From Bacteroidota bacterium (GTDB lineage Bacteria > Bacteroidota > Bacteroidia > AKYH767-A > JAHEYN01): a stretch of DNA of 41,848 bases. This document shows positions 33,724 through 41,501 of this stretch, one piece after another. A program made the translations under genes and the position numbers. The stretch lies in assembly GCA_023251555.1 (NCBI GenBank), contig JAHEYN010000023.1, positions 1-41,848 on the forward strand. Direction: 5' to 3'. How positions within the stretch are numbered: the stretch's first letter is position 1; each line of letters opens with the position of its first letter. Below the pieces are notes generated by a model. That model had not been told where the DNA came from and searched no databases. It saw only the letters and a program-made list of their open reading frames with translations.

Positions 33724-33766
33724 ACATCCTCATTAACTGTTTATTTTAAGGTTTTTTTGAGGATGT
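33724..33766. promoter_or_regulatory. 9-bp perfect inverted repeat in the gatB/hydroxylase intergenic region
   Basis: ACATCCTCA (33724-33732) and TGAGGATGT (33758-33766) are exact reverse complements 25 bp apart, in the 170-bp gap between divergent gatB and the molybdenum hydroxylase gene. The spacing suits a dimeric regulator binding two half-sites, or an RNA hairpin; no regulator gene is adjacent. Confidence 0.4.
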
Positions 33767-33839
33767 AAACGTTTTCCCTGTGCTGCTCAGCAACAGCATT
33801 TTTATGACTCCAATCATATAAAAGATCTTGAGCCGGATA

Positions 33840-33847
33840 TACTTTTG
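33840..33847 (+). promoter_or_regulatory. -7 box of the molybdenum hydroxylase operon
   Basis: TACTTTTG matches TAnnTTTG exactly, 19 bp before the ATG at 33867. A -33 TTG is not found at the standard spacing. Confidence 0.45.
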
Positions 33848-33866
33848 AACGCATCATAAAGTATAT

Positions 33867-36653
33867 ATGAAACCACTGCACATCACCATTAATGGAAGCC
33901 GTTATGATTTTCTTGTCGGAGAGCATGAGATGCTCTCCGTGGTTTTAAGGGAAAGGGCAGGACTTACGGGGACAAAGATCGGCTGCTCACAGGGAAGTTG
34001 CGGTGCCTGTACTGTACTTGTTGATAATGAAGCTGTTTTAAGTTGTATTACCCCCGCTCTTCGCTGTGAAAATTCCAATGTTACCACTATTGAAGGGCTG
34101 GCATCGTGTGGAACGCTTCACGGCCTCCAGGAGAAATTTGTAAAGAATGGTGCCATACAGTGCGGGTTCTGTACCCCGGGCATGGTAATGACGGCTCTGG
34201 ACTTTGTAAGTAATAATCATTCACCTTCGCCGGAAGGGATTAAAGAAGCCCTTTCGGGAAATGTATGCCGCTGTACAGGCTATAAAAAAATTATTAATGC
34301 TGTTGCTGAATATGCCATGGAAAAGAGGGGAGAGGAGAAGGAGAAAGAGAAGGAGAAAGAGAAAGAGAAAGAGAATACAGTAGGGAAGCCACGGCCTTAT
34401 ATTGAAGCTGCTAAAAAGGCTATGGGCGCTGCCGCTTATGCCGATGATTATAAAATTGCAAATGCGCTCCATGTGAAGTTTGTAAGAAGTATTTATCCTC
34501 ATGCCCGTATCGAAAACATAGAAACAGGAGAGGCTATGAAAATGGCCGGTGTCCGTTATATCGCGACCGGCCGGGAACTTCCCGTAAAGTTCGGAGTGCT
34601 TCCTATCTCCCAGGACGAAACAGCAATGGCCATTGAAAAGGTCCGTTATGCGGGTGAGATAGTTGCTGCCGTTGCGGCTGATACGGCTGAGCTGGCGGCA
34701 GAGGCATGCACCCATGTCAAAGTGAAATATGCCCCGCTCAGAGAGTACCTCACTATTGATGATTCATTAAACGATATCGGCAAGGATGAGAAGATTCACG
34801 AACATGTGAAGTTCAACAACAATGTTCATAAAAAAGCCGAGCTGCGGTTTGGTGATCAGCAGCAGGGGCTTTCTGAATCGGAGGTGGTGAGCAGTATGAG
34901 TTTTGAAATGGAGGGTGTGAGCCATGGTTTTACGGAACCTCATGCAGCTACTGCATGGTGGGATGAAAACGGACTTACTATCATCACTGCCACGCAGGTT
35001 ACGCATTACCTCCACAGGACTCTCTCAAAAACACTGGGGGTGCCTTTAAGCCGTGTAAGAGTTATAAAACCTTATGTGGGCGGTGGTTTTGGAGGGAAAA
35101 GCGACCCATTTCCTCATGAAATTATTATTTCACATATAGCAAGGCAGACAGGAAGGCCGGTCCGTGTATGCCTTTCACGGGAAGAGGTGTTTCTCACAAA
35201 CCACGGCAGGCATCCTTCACGCATGACAATAAAACTCGGAGCCTCAGGGGATGGTCTTTTGAAAGTCCTTGATGCCGATATCGCCATTGACGGAGGAGCA
35301 TACAGCAGTTTCGGTGTGGTGACATCTTATTACAACGGGGTGCTGCTTCAGGCTCCCTATAAGCTTGATAATTTCGGATTCAGGACTTTCAGGGTATACA
35401 CCAATAAGCCCCAGTGCGGTGCCATGAGAGGGCATGGTGCAGTAAATTCCCGCTTTGCTGTTGAGAGTCTTATAGACGATATCGCTCACAGGATAAAAAT
35501 GGACCCTGTGGAACTAAGGGAGAAAAACTTGCTCGATTCCCATACGCTTACAGTAGGACAATACAGGATCACTTCAAACGGCAGCAGGGAATCTGTCAGG
35601 AAGGTTGCTGAACAATCCGGGTGGAAAAACAGGCATGGAAAGATGGAATACGGCCATGGACTGGGAATTGCCTGCGGATTTTTTATCAGCGGAAGTGCAC
35701 TTCCTATTATCCGGAATGAACTTCCCCAGTCTTGCGTTCACCTTAAAGTTGATTTTGACGGCAGGGTTCTCGTTACCTCCGGTGCCAATGATATAGGACA
35801 GGGAAGCGACACCATGCTCGCCATTATTGTGGGTGAAGTGCTTGGAGTCTCTCTGGAGAACATTTTTGTTATGGCTGCCGATACGCTCCTTACTCCTGTG
35901 GATCTTGGAAGCTACTCCAGCCGTGTGACTTTCATGGCAGGCAATGCCGCTAAAAATGCTGCGGATAACCTCCGCCTGGAAATTGCCGATGCCGTTTCCA
36001 AAAGGAAAAATATTGCAGTGCAAGAGCTGAATTTTTCGGATAACAGGGTGTTCAGTAATGATAAGTCTGTTGACCTGAGCTGGAATGAGTCCATTGATAT
36101 ACTTACTGCCGGAAGGGGAGCCGTGAGTGTGTCCGGTAAATACATATCACCCAGGCTTGGAGGAGATTTCAAAGGTTCCGGTGCCGGACTGAGCCCCTCT
36201 TACTCATTCGGAGCGTGCGCAGCAGAAGTTAAAGTGAATCCGGAAACAGGACATGTGACACTCCTCAATGTATGGGGTGCCCATGATTGCGGAAAGGCAT
36301 TGAATCCCCTTGCCGTGGAAGGCCAGCTCGAAGGTTCCTGGCACATGGGTATGGGGCAGGCCCTGAGTGAAGAAATGAAGTACCACAAAGGATTACTGCT
36401 GAATAATAGTTTTCTTGAATATAAAATTCCAACCTCTCTTGATACGCCTGATATCCGGACGAACATTATAGAAACCATTGACCCTGAAGGCCCTTTCGGT
36501 GCTAAAGAGTGCGGGGAAGGCGCCCTCCATCCCGTTATTCCTGCTATTGCCAATGCTGTTTATGATGCAGCAGGGGTAAGGGTTACAAAACTTCCCATCA
36601 GGGCAGAGCATGTGCTGGCCCTCATAAAATCAAAGAAAAAGATTGCGGTATGA
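33867..36653 (+). CDS. Molybdenum hydroxylase, fused [2Fe-2S] and Moco subunits (4-hydroxybenzoyl-CoA reductase/xanthine dehydrogenase family)
   Basis: A 928-residue fusion. Residues 1-150 are the small subunit: plant-type [2Fe-2S] ligands Cys40, 45, 48, 60 and a second cluster with Cys99, 102, 134, 136 (QCGFCTPG, CRCTGY). A charged linker of Glu-Lys repeats (156-169) joins it to the Moco-binding large subunit, which has KAMGAAAYADD, GGGFGGKSD, GAMRGHGAVNSRFAVES and the active-site Glu in GAKECGEGALHP. The enzyme family hydroxylates or reduces aromatic and heterocyclic compounds with molybdopterin cytosine dinucleotide. The next gene is the FAD subunit, overlapping by 4 bp, whose extra FeS motif favours the 4-hydroxybenzoyl-CoA reductase branch. 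The substrate is an inference. No Moco maturation genes are adjacent. Confidence 0.9.
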   Translation: MKPLHITINGSRYDFLVGEHEMLSVVLRERAGLTGTKIGCSQGSCGACTVLVDNEAVLSCITPALRCENSNVTTIEGLASCGTLHGLQEKFVKNGAIQCGFCTPGMVMTALDFVSNNHSPSPEGIKEALSGNVCRCTGYKKIINAVAEYAMEKRGEEKEKEKEKEKEKENTVGKPRPYIEAAKKAMGAAAYADDYKIANALHVKFVRSIYPHARIENIETGEAMKMAGVRYIATGRELPVKFGVLPISQDETAMAIEKVRYAGEIVAAVAADTAELAAEACTHVKVKYAPLREYLTIDDSLNDIGKDEKIHEHVKFNNNVHKKAELRFGDQQQGLSESEVVSSMSFEMEGVSHGFTEPHAATAWWDENGLTIITATQVTHYLHRTLSKTLGVPLSRVRVIKPYVGGGFGGKSDPFPHEIIISHIARQTGRPVRVCLSREEVFLTNHGRHPSRMTIKLGASGDGLLKVLDADIAIDGGAYSSFGVVTSYYNGVLLQAPYKLDNFGFRTFRVYTNKPQCGAMRGHGAVNSRFAVESLIDDIAHRIKMDPVELREKNLLDSHTLTVGQYRITSNGSRESVRKVAEQSGWKNRHGKMEYGHGLGIACGFFISGSALPIIRNELPQSCVHLKVDFDGRVLVTSGANDIGQGSDTMLAIIVGEVLGVSLENIFVMAADTLLTPVDLGSYSSRVTFMAGNAAKNAADNLRLEIADAVSKRKNIAVQELNFSDNRVFSNDKSVDLSWNESIDILTAGRGAVSVSGKYISPRLGGDFKGSGAGLSPSYSFGACAAEVKVNPETGHVTLLNVWGAHDCGKALNPLAVEGQLEGSWHMGMGQALSEEMKYHKGLLLNNSFLEYKIPTSLDTPDIRTNIIETIDPEGPFGAKECGEGALHPVIPAIANAVYDAAGVRVTKLPIRAEHVLALIKSKKKIAV
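34319..34375 (+). repeat. 57-nt uninterrupted purine tract with GAGAAR hexamers
   Basis: All 57 bases are A or G, built largely from 6-nt units GAGAAG/GAGAAA. The tract is inside the hydroxylase gene and encodes the Glu-Lys linker between the FeS and Moco parts. Six-base units keep the frame when copy number changes. Confidence 0.85.
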
Positions 36654-37594
36654 AGGAAGTGAAAAAAAAATATTTACAGCCTTCTTCTGTGAGTGAAGCT
36701 ATTTCCATGGCACGGCAATACAGCGGCACTTCCAGGTATCTTGCAGGTGGGACAGATGTGGTAGTGAATAAGTTCATGGGAAATGATCCCGCTGAATGTC
36801 TGATTGATATAAGCAAGATCATCGAACTCCGGAGCATTTCAGAAAATGAATCCCATCTCAGGATAGGTTCTATGGTACGTCTTTCCGAACTTGAACAAAA
36901 CACTGTGGTAAAAGATAATTTCCCAGCCCTCTGCAGCGCAGCCCGCGCCGTAGCTTCCCCTGTGATCAGAAAAACAGCTACCATAGGGGGGAATGTTTTA
37001 TGCGAAAACCGTTGTAATTTTTATAATCAGGGTGAGTGGTGGAGAGAGGCGGCAGGCTATTGCCTGAAGTGCGACGGAGATATCTGCATAGCTACAGGCG
37101 GAAAGAAAAACTGTTTTTCAAAGTTTGTTTCGGATACCGCTCCTGTGTTTATTTCCCTTAATGCAATGGCTGAAACAGAAGGCCCTGGCGGAAAAACAAT
37201 AGTTCCTCTTGAAGAAATTTACACCGGAAATGGTCTGAACCCGAGAAACTTTCCGGAAAATTCTATGTTGTGCGCAATCTTGCTTCCTCTGAAAGAAAAC
37301 AAGATAAACCTGTTCAGAAAGCTTCGCCCTCGCCTCGCTGTTGACTTCACATCTCTTACCGTTGCACTTTCCGTAAACAGGGAAGGAGATATAAAAATTG
37401 TCCTCGGCGGCGTGGATCCCGGCCCGGTAATCATTGAAGGAAAATTTGCCGGTTCAAAGGAGGAAATCATTAAAAATGCAGTAAAGAAAGCAAGGATTGT
37501 CAATAATGATTATTACCCCAGGGAATACAGGAAAGAAATGATCGGTGTTTTTCTCACTGAAATGTTCGGTGAGATAGAAAATAATTACAGATAA
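36650..37594 (+). CDS. FAD subunit of molybdenum hydroxylase with extra [4Fe-4S] motif (HcrB-like)
   Basis: A 314-residue FAD-binding subunit: LAGGTD at 31-36 and ATIGGN at 110-115 bind FAD pyrophosphate, and the C-terminal CO dehydrogenase flavoprotein domain follows (about 200-305). Between the two lies an insert with Cys122, Cys138, Cys146 and Cys155 in the pattern C-X15-C-X7-C-X8-C (RCNFYNQGEWWREAAGYC...). That is the ligand pattern of the additional [4Fe-4S] cluster of the 4-hydroxybenzoyl-CoA reductase beta subunit, which xanthine dehydrogenases lack. The cluster shuttles low-potential electrons to the flavin. The ATG overlaps the stop of the large-subunit gene. A hemerythrin gene follows 9 bp later. 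Confidence 0.9.
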   Translation: MKEVKKKYLQPSSVSEAISMARQYSGTSRYLAGGTDVVVNKFMGNDPAECLIDISKIIELRSISENESHLRIGSMVRLSELEQNTVVKDNFPALCSAARAVASPVIRKTATIGGNVLCENRCNFYNQGEWWREAAGYCLKCDGDICIATGGKKNCFSKFVSDTAPVFISLNAMAETEGPGGKTIVPLEEIYTGNGLNPRNFPENSMLCAILLPLKENKINLFRKLRPRLAVDFTSLTVALSVNREGDIKIVLGGVDPGPVIIEGKFAGSKEEIIKNAVKKARIVNNDYYPREYRKEMIGVFLTEMFGEIENNYR

Positions 37595-37603
37595 AATAAT
37601 ATT

Positions 37604-38140
37604 ATGAATAAATTTCTTCAACTGCTGTATGATGAACATGAAGTGATTGTTGAGGCTATAGAAGCGTTGAAAAAAGCCGGTTCACTTATAGGGAAAGATA
37701 ATGAAGCTTATTCGGGTATTGTGAAACGCCTCATAACTTTTTTCAGGGAGTATGCCGACAAGTATCACCATTATAAGGAAGAGGAGATTCTCTTCCCGGA
37801 GATGATGAGAAAAAATGAGATGCTTGCCACCGGAATAGTAAAGGAAATGTTTGACAACCACGGAGATTTCCGTGAGATGACAGCCGGGATAATAAAACTC
37901 CTTGATGATAAGGAATATACCCGCGCACATCAGCAGGCTGAATTTTATGCAGAAAGCCTCCTCGGACATATCGCTGCAGAAAACGAAGAAGTCTTCCAGA
38001 TTGCGGCAGATATTTTTGACGACATCGAGCTGGAGAGAATTTCATCCCGTTTCGAGGATTGCGACAGGGAACTGGGAAATGAGAGAAAGTCCGAGCTGTC
38101 TTTAATTGCATCCCGGCTTCATAAAGAAATAAAGCTCTGA
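37604..38140 (+). CDS. Hemerythrin-like HHE domain protein
   Basis: A 178-residue, mostly helical protein with the di-iron ligand pattern of hemerythrin-like proteins: His in LLYDEHEVI, YHHYKEEEILFPEM, DNHGDFREM and LLGHIAAENEEVF. No DNA-binding or signalling domain is attached. Members bind O2, NO or sense/repair iron centres. The gene begins 9 bp after the HcrB-like gene, so it is probably cotranscribed with the hydroxylase, where it could guard oxygen-sensitive FeS clusters; that role is an inference. Confidence 0.9.
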   Translation: MNKFLQLLYDEHEVIVEAIEALKKAGSLIGKDNEAYSGIVKRLITFFREYADKYHHYKEEEILFPEMMRKNEMLATGIVKEMFDNHGDFREMTAGIIKLLDDKEYTRAHQQAEFYAESLLGHIAAENEEVFQIAADIFDDIELERISSRFEDCDRELGNERKSELSLIASRLHKEIKL

Positions 38141-38147
38141 TACCGCA

Positions 38148-38600
38148 ATGAGAAAAGGGATTTTCCCCGATGAGCGGATAACTGATTTTATTTTTTCGCA
38201 TACCTGCCTTACTCTTGCTGTTGCTGAAAACAATGTTCCTTATTGTGCCTCTTGCTTTTATGTTTATGTGCCGGGTATGAATATCCTGGTTATAAAATCT
38301 AAAAAAAGCACTGCGCATATCCGCCGCGCCCTCCTGAATCCAAGAGTGGCAGGCGCTATTGTGCCGGACTCCCTCGACATGAAACGTGTTCAGGGGATTC
38401 AGTTTTCAGGCATTTTGTTTAATCTCCAAGAGTCTTCTTGTGATGCCGCAAGTATGTATTACAGGAAGTATCCTTTTGCCATTGCAGTTCCCGGAGAGCT
38501 ATGGGGAATAGAGCTGAGCAGCATCAAATTCACAGATCACCGGCTTGGCTTTGGAAAAAAATTATACTTCTCAATTGACGGAAAAAATTCGGATGGATAG
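38148..38600 (+). CDS. Pyridoxamine-phosphate-oxidase-like flavin split-barrel protein (YhbP-like)
   Basis: A 150-residue protein with the UPF0306/YhbP type of the FMN-binding split barrel: DFIFSHTCLTLAVAENNVPYCASCFYVY at the start, IKSKKSTAHIRRALLNPRVAGAI in the middle and VQGIQFSGILF later. Family members bind flavin, F420 or haem; the reaction here is unknown. It follows the hemerythrin gene by 7 bp and likely closes the operon. Confidence 0.85.
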   Translation: MRKGIFPDERITDFIFSHTCLTLAVAENNVPYCASCFYVYVPGMNILVIKSKKSTAHIRRALLNPRVAGAIVPDSLDMKRVQGIQFSGILFNLQESSCDAASMYYRKYPFAIAVPGELWGIELSSIKFTDHRLGFGKKLYFSIDGKNSDG

Positions 38601-38658
38601 AGTGAAAAATTATAGTGGAGTCAAAAAAGAAAACCCCCTGTTAGCATCTTCTGTGTAA

Positions 38659-38690
38659 TTGCATAGTTCGGATTTATTAATATAAATTTG
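38659..38690 (+). promoter_or_regulatory. Promoter of the heavy-metal-binding protein gene
   Basis: TTG at 38659-38661, a 21-bp spacer and TAAATTTG at 38683-38690 match the phylum consensus. Transcription would start near 38697, about 18 nt before the ATG at 38715. Confidence 0.6.
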
Positions 38691-38714
38691 AGAAATCAAT
38701 TTAAACTTAAAAAC

Positions 38715-39053
38715 ATGAAAAGGATAATATTAGTATTTGTGCTGGCCCCTTTTGTGTCAGGAGCCTTTGCACAGCAGCAGAAAGCCGAACCAAAGACGGT
38801 TGCACCTAAAAAAGAAGTCAGGGCAGTAGTATACTGCTGCTCCAAATGCGACCATTGTTCAAGTACTGCAGGCCAATGTCCTGTACACAAAACAGATATG
38901 ATAAAAGACGGAGCGTATTACTGCCCTATGCATGAAAATGAGATGAGTGATAAGGAAGGCAAATGCGCTAGGTGCGGAATGAACCTTAAAAAGATGGATA
39001 AGATGGGGCATAAAAAGGAAGAAAAGAAAACTGTTCCCGCGGGAAAAGAGTAA
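38715..39053 (+). CDS. Secreted heavy-metal-binding domain protein
   Basis: The ATG at 38715 opens a signal peptide (MKRIILVFVLAPFVSGAFA), giving 112 residues; the ORF start at 38688 lies inside the promoter. The exported part is Cys/His-rich: VVYCCSKCDHCSSTAGQCPVHKTDM is followed by the typical HMBD pattern YYCPMHENEMSD..GKCARCGMNL. Such domains occur in CusB/CopB-type copper proteins and in small stand-alone proteins that bind Cu or other soft metals. A Lys-rich tail follows. It has its own promoter and an intrinsic terminator. Confidence 0.85.
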   Translation: MKRIILVFVLAPFVSGAFAQQQKAEPKTVAPKKEVRAVVYCCSKCDHCSSTAGQCPVHKTDMIKDGAYYCPMHENEMSDKEGKCARCGMNLKKMDKMGHKKEEKKTVPAGKE

Positions 39054-39076
39054 GGAGTTGAATCTGGATAAATGCT

Positions 39077-39104
39077 AAGGGCTGCTTTATGGCAGCCCTT
39101 TTTT
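39077..39104 (+). terminator. Intrinsic terminator of the heavy-metal-binding protein gene
   Basis: AAGGGCTGC (39077-39085) and GCAGCCCTT (39092-39100) form a 9-bp stem with a 6-nt loop, followed by a T-run to 39104. It lies 24 bp after the stop codon. Confidence 0.9.
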
Positions 39105-39115
39105 GTGATACGTTG

Positions 39116-39475
39116 TCAGAAAGATCCCGTTGAAATCATTACGAGGGAACAGGCCTGGAGTGCTTCTATGCCTTTTGCTTCTGCGATCTTTTCAAACTCT
39201 TCATTTTCTGCACCCGGGTTGAAAATGATACGCCTCGGCTGAAGGCCCAGGATGTAGTCATAATATTCCCGCTGCTTTCCTGCGCCGAGATATAAAGTGA
39301 CTGTATCAATGTCGCTCAGGGGAGGCTTCCCTGTCAGTATAGGCAGCCCATTGACGGATCCTTCTTTTATCCCTATGGCTTTTACCGGTATTCCCATGGT
39401 AAGTAGCCTGAGGATAACTTTGTTTGAATAACGATCCGGGTTTTCAGAGGCACCGATAACAAGAGTTGTCTTCAT
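39116..39475 (-). CDS. CoA-binding domain protein
   Basis: The ATG at 39475 (MKTTLVIGASENPDRYSNK) overlaps the stop of the MFS gene (ATGA) and gives 119 residues; the longer frame is a shadow of the MFS gene. It is a stand-alone Rossmann-type CoA-binding domain of the YccU/succinyl-CoA-synthetase alpha type: VIGASENPDRYS, KAIGIKEGSVNGLPIL, VTLYLGAGKQREYYDYILGLQPRRIIFNPGAENEEF (location about 58-93). Function is unknown for most members. It is translationally coupled to the transporter. Confidence 0.9.
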   Translation of the reverse strand: MKTTLVIGASENPDRYSNKVILRLLTMGIPVKAIGIKEGSVNGLPILTGKPPLSDIDTVTLYLGAGKQREYYDYILGLQPRRIIFNPGAENEEFEKIAEAKGIEALQACSLVMISTGSF

Positions 39476-40710
39476 ATCACTTCTGTATAATCCAGGTCCT
39501 TGTGGTAAGTCTCTTCCAGGTGGAACAGGGCAAAAAATGAAAGACTCAGGACAATAATTCCCACAATCACTCCTGCCGCGAGCATACCAAGATTCATCCA
39601 TGTTTCTATAAGCCCGTAGAGGCTGGTCATGAGCACAGTGGAACCTCTTACAAAGTTAGGGGCAGTAGTTGTGACAGTAGCCCTGAGGTTGGTTCCGAAC
39701 TGCTCGGATGCTGTGGTGATGAACACAGCCCAGTAACCTTGCGCAAGTCCCAGTACAAATATGATGCTGTAAAAGAATGCCGTTGTTGCCCCAAATGAAC
39801 AGAAATAAGCAACAATGAAAACCAGGAGAGCCGACAGTGCTGCTCCAAGAGATTTTTTCCTGGAACGGAGATACTGGCTTAATATCCCCAGCAGGAAGCT
39901 TCCCACCGATGCGCCGATATAATGATACATAACGGATTTGCCGGCATTTATTTCCCCCTGCACGTGAAGAACTTTCCGGGCAAACTCAGGAGAGAAAGTG
40001 ACCAGAATACCTATCACGTACCAGACAGGAACACCTATGAGTATACAGTAGATATACTTTAAAAATTTCCTTTTATTTCTGAAGAGGCTGAGAAAATCTC
40101 CCCGTTTCACCGGCTCGTGTTTCAGTTTTGAAAACATGCCTGACTCATAGACAGACACACGCAGTATCAGCAGCAGCAATCCGAGAGCCCCTCCCACAAA
40201 ATAGGCTGCTCTCCAGTCGAACAGGTCGGCCACAAGAAACCCTAGTACTGCCCCGGCTATGCCTATGCCCGAAACAATAGTTGTACCATAGCCGCGTGTT
40301 TCCTTGGTCATTACTTCGGAGACAAGTGTGATACCTATGCCGAGTTCACCGGCAAGGCCCACGCCTGCGAGAAACCTCAGGATATAGTACTGAGGAAGGG
40401 TTTGTACAAAACCATTTGCAATGTTGGCAAGAGAGTAGAGGAGGATTGTAAGGAAAAGCACAGAGAGACGTCCTTTTTTATCTCCCAGGATCCCCCATAT
40501 GATACCACCGGTAAGCATGCCAAGCATCTGCATGTTTAAGAGGGCGATACCGATATTTTTGATGGAGTCGTTGTCTGTAATGCCGAGGCCCTTCAGGCTT
40601 GGGATGCGGACAATGCTGAATAATATCAGGTCGTAAATATCAACAAAGTACCCCAGTGCAGCTACGATAACAATAATGTTGAAAGGGTTTTTTGTTGCAG
40701 CGTGTGTCAT
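39472..40710 (-). CDS. MFS transporter, metabolite:H+ symporter type
   Basis: The ATG at 40710 (MTHAATKNPFNIIVIVAALGYFVDIYDL) gives 412 residues; a TTG two codons earlier is the only longer start. Twelve membrane helices are predicted. The MFS loop 2-3 motif GDKKGRLSVL and the helix 4-5 motif RFLAGVGLAGELGIG are present; DIYD in helix 1 resembles acidic residues of the aromatic acid and metabolite:H+ symporters. Substrate is unknown, but an organic acid fits. The downstream CoA-binding gene overlaps by 4 bp. Confidence 0.9.
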   Translation of the reverse strand: MTHAATKNPFNIIVIVAALGYFVDIYDLILFSIVRIPSLKGLGITDNDSIKNIGIALLNMQMLGMLTGGIIWGILGDKKGRLSVLFLTILLYSLANIANGFVQTLPQYYILRFLAGVGLAGELGIGITLVSEVMTKETRGYGTTIVSGIGIAGAVLGFLVADLFDWRAAYFVGGALGLLLLILRVSVYESGMFSKLKHEPVKRGDFLSLFRNKRKFLKYIYCILIGVPVWYVIGILVTFSPEFARKVLHVQGEINAGKSVMYHYIGASVGSFLLGILSQYLRSRKKSLGAALSALLVFIVAYFCSFGATTAFFYSIIFVLGLAQGYWAVFITTASEQFGTNLRATVTTTAPNFVRGSTVLMTSLYGLIETWMNLGMLAAGVIVGIIVLSLSFFALFHLEETYHKDLDYTEVI

Positions 40711-40744
40711 ATACAATCGTCCTTAAAAATAAACATTTTTAATT

Positions 40745-40752
40745 TATCTTTG
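40745..40752 (+). promoter_or_regulatory. -7 box of tRNA-Arg
   Basis: TATCTTTG matches TAnnTTTG exactly and lies 28 bp before the first base of the tRNA. Confidence 0.5.
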
Positions 40753-40780
40753 TGCCCCTTGTTAGTTGTCTTATAGCATT

Positions 40781-40854
40781 GCACCCGTAGCTCAACTGGA
40801 TAGAGCATTAGACTACGGATCTAAAGGTTTGGGGTTCGACTCCCTACGGGTGCA
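40781..40854 (+). tRNA. tRNA-Arg (anticodon ACG)
   Basis: The sequence folds as a standard cloverleaf: acceptor stem GCACCCG with CGGGTGC, D-arm GCTC..GAGC, anticodon stem TTAGA/TCTAA around loop CTACGGA (anticodon ACG), T-arm with TTCGACT. Discriminator A is 40854 and CCA is not encoded. A34 would be edited to inosine by TadA, decoding CGU, CGC and CGA. Confidence 0.97.
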
Positions 40855-40903
40855 CAGGATCAGAGTGAGTGCGGGAGTGAGAGTGGGGGTGGAGCGTATT
40901 CTC

Positions 40904-41365
40904 TTAATCAATCCATTCAAACAGGTGTTCTTTTTTATATTCGGTTTGAAATTTTTCCAGCAATCTAAGGTATTCCTCTTTAAAAGACTTCTTTTTATGA
41001 TGTTCTTTCTGGCTCATGATGTAAGCAATTACATTGTTCAGCTGGGAATGCCCGTATGAAAAAGCTCCAAATCCCGATTGCCACTGGAATTTCAATGGGC
41101 AGAATTTATTCTTCAGAATATATTCGTTGCTTGATTTCTTGACTTCCCTCACAAGGTCAGATAAACAGCATGTTGGCTTCATGCCGATAAAAAAATGAAT
41201 ATGATCCGGCATGCTGTTTATGGCAAGCATCTTCTGGCCTTTGTTTTGAACTATACCGGTTATGTATTTATGCAATTGGTTTTCCCAGGAAGCGCAAATA
41301 AGTGAACTTCTTCCCCTTACTGCAAAAACTACATGGATATATATTTGCGTGTATGTGTCAGGCAT
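40904..41365 (-). CDS. IS200/IS605-type Y1 transposase, likely RAYT
   Basis: A 153-residue HUH single-strand transposase. The HUH motif is His55-X-His57 in MPDHIHFF, and the nucleophile is probably Tyr115 in NVIAYIMSQKEHHKKKSF; GFGAFSYGHSQ and the C-terminal LFEWID are typical of the large Bacteroidota group. No tnpB is present, and the gene is flanked by small palindromes rather than by clear IS ends, as for REP-associated tyrosine transposases (RAYTs), which act on ssDNA hairpins. It lies 50 bp after a tRNA-Arg gene. The palindrome array starts about 85 bp upstream of its start codon. Confidence 0.9.
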   Translation of the reverse strand: MPDTYTQIYIHVVFAVRGRSSLICASWENQLHKYITGIVQNKGQKMLAINSMPDHIHFFIGMKPTCCLSDLVREVKKSSNEYILKNKFCPLKFQWQSGFGAFSYGHSQLNNVIAYIMSQKEHHKKKSFKEEYLRLLEKFQTEYKKEHLFEWID

Positions 41366-41449
41366 ATTGCTGGTTTTGAAAAGAATAAAAAATCAATTGA
41401 TTGTGAAAAACGGATACAAAATTATTGAATTTTATTTATGTTTATCTGT

Positions 41450-41469
41450 ACGACCCCATCCGGGGTCGT
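41450..41469. repeat. 20-bp palindrome upstream of the transposase
   Basis: ACGACCCC (41450-41457), loop ATCC and GGGGTCGT (41462-41469) form a perfect 8-bp stem. It has the same CCC-loop-GGG shape as the palindromes of the adjacent array and may be the element-proximal hairpin recognised by the transposase. Confidence 0.75.
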
Positions 41470-41501
41470 GAATAATCAACAAACGGACAGTGCTACCGAT
41501 G

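Noticed and set aside
40861-40900. GAGTG-rich stretch behind tRNA-Arg as a tandem repeat
   Set aside because: The units are irregular and the stretch is only about 35 bp; no clear period was found.
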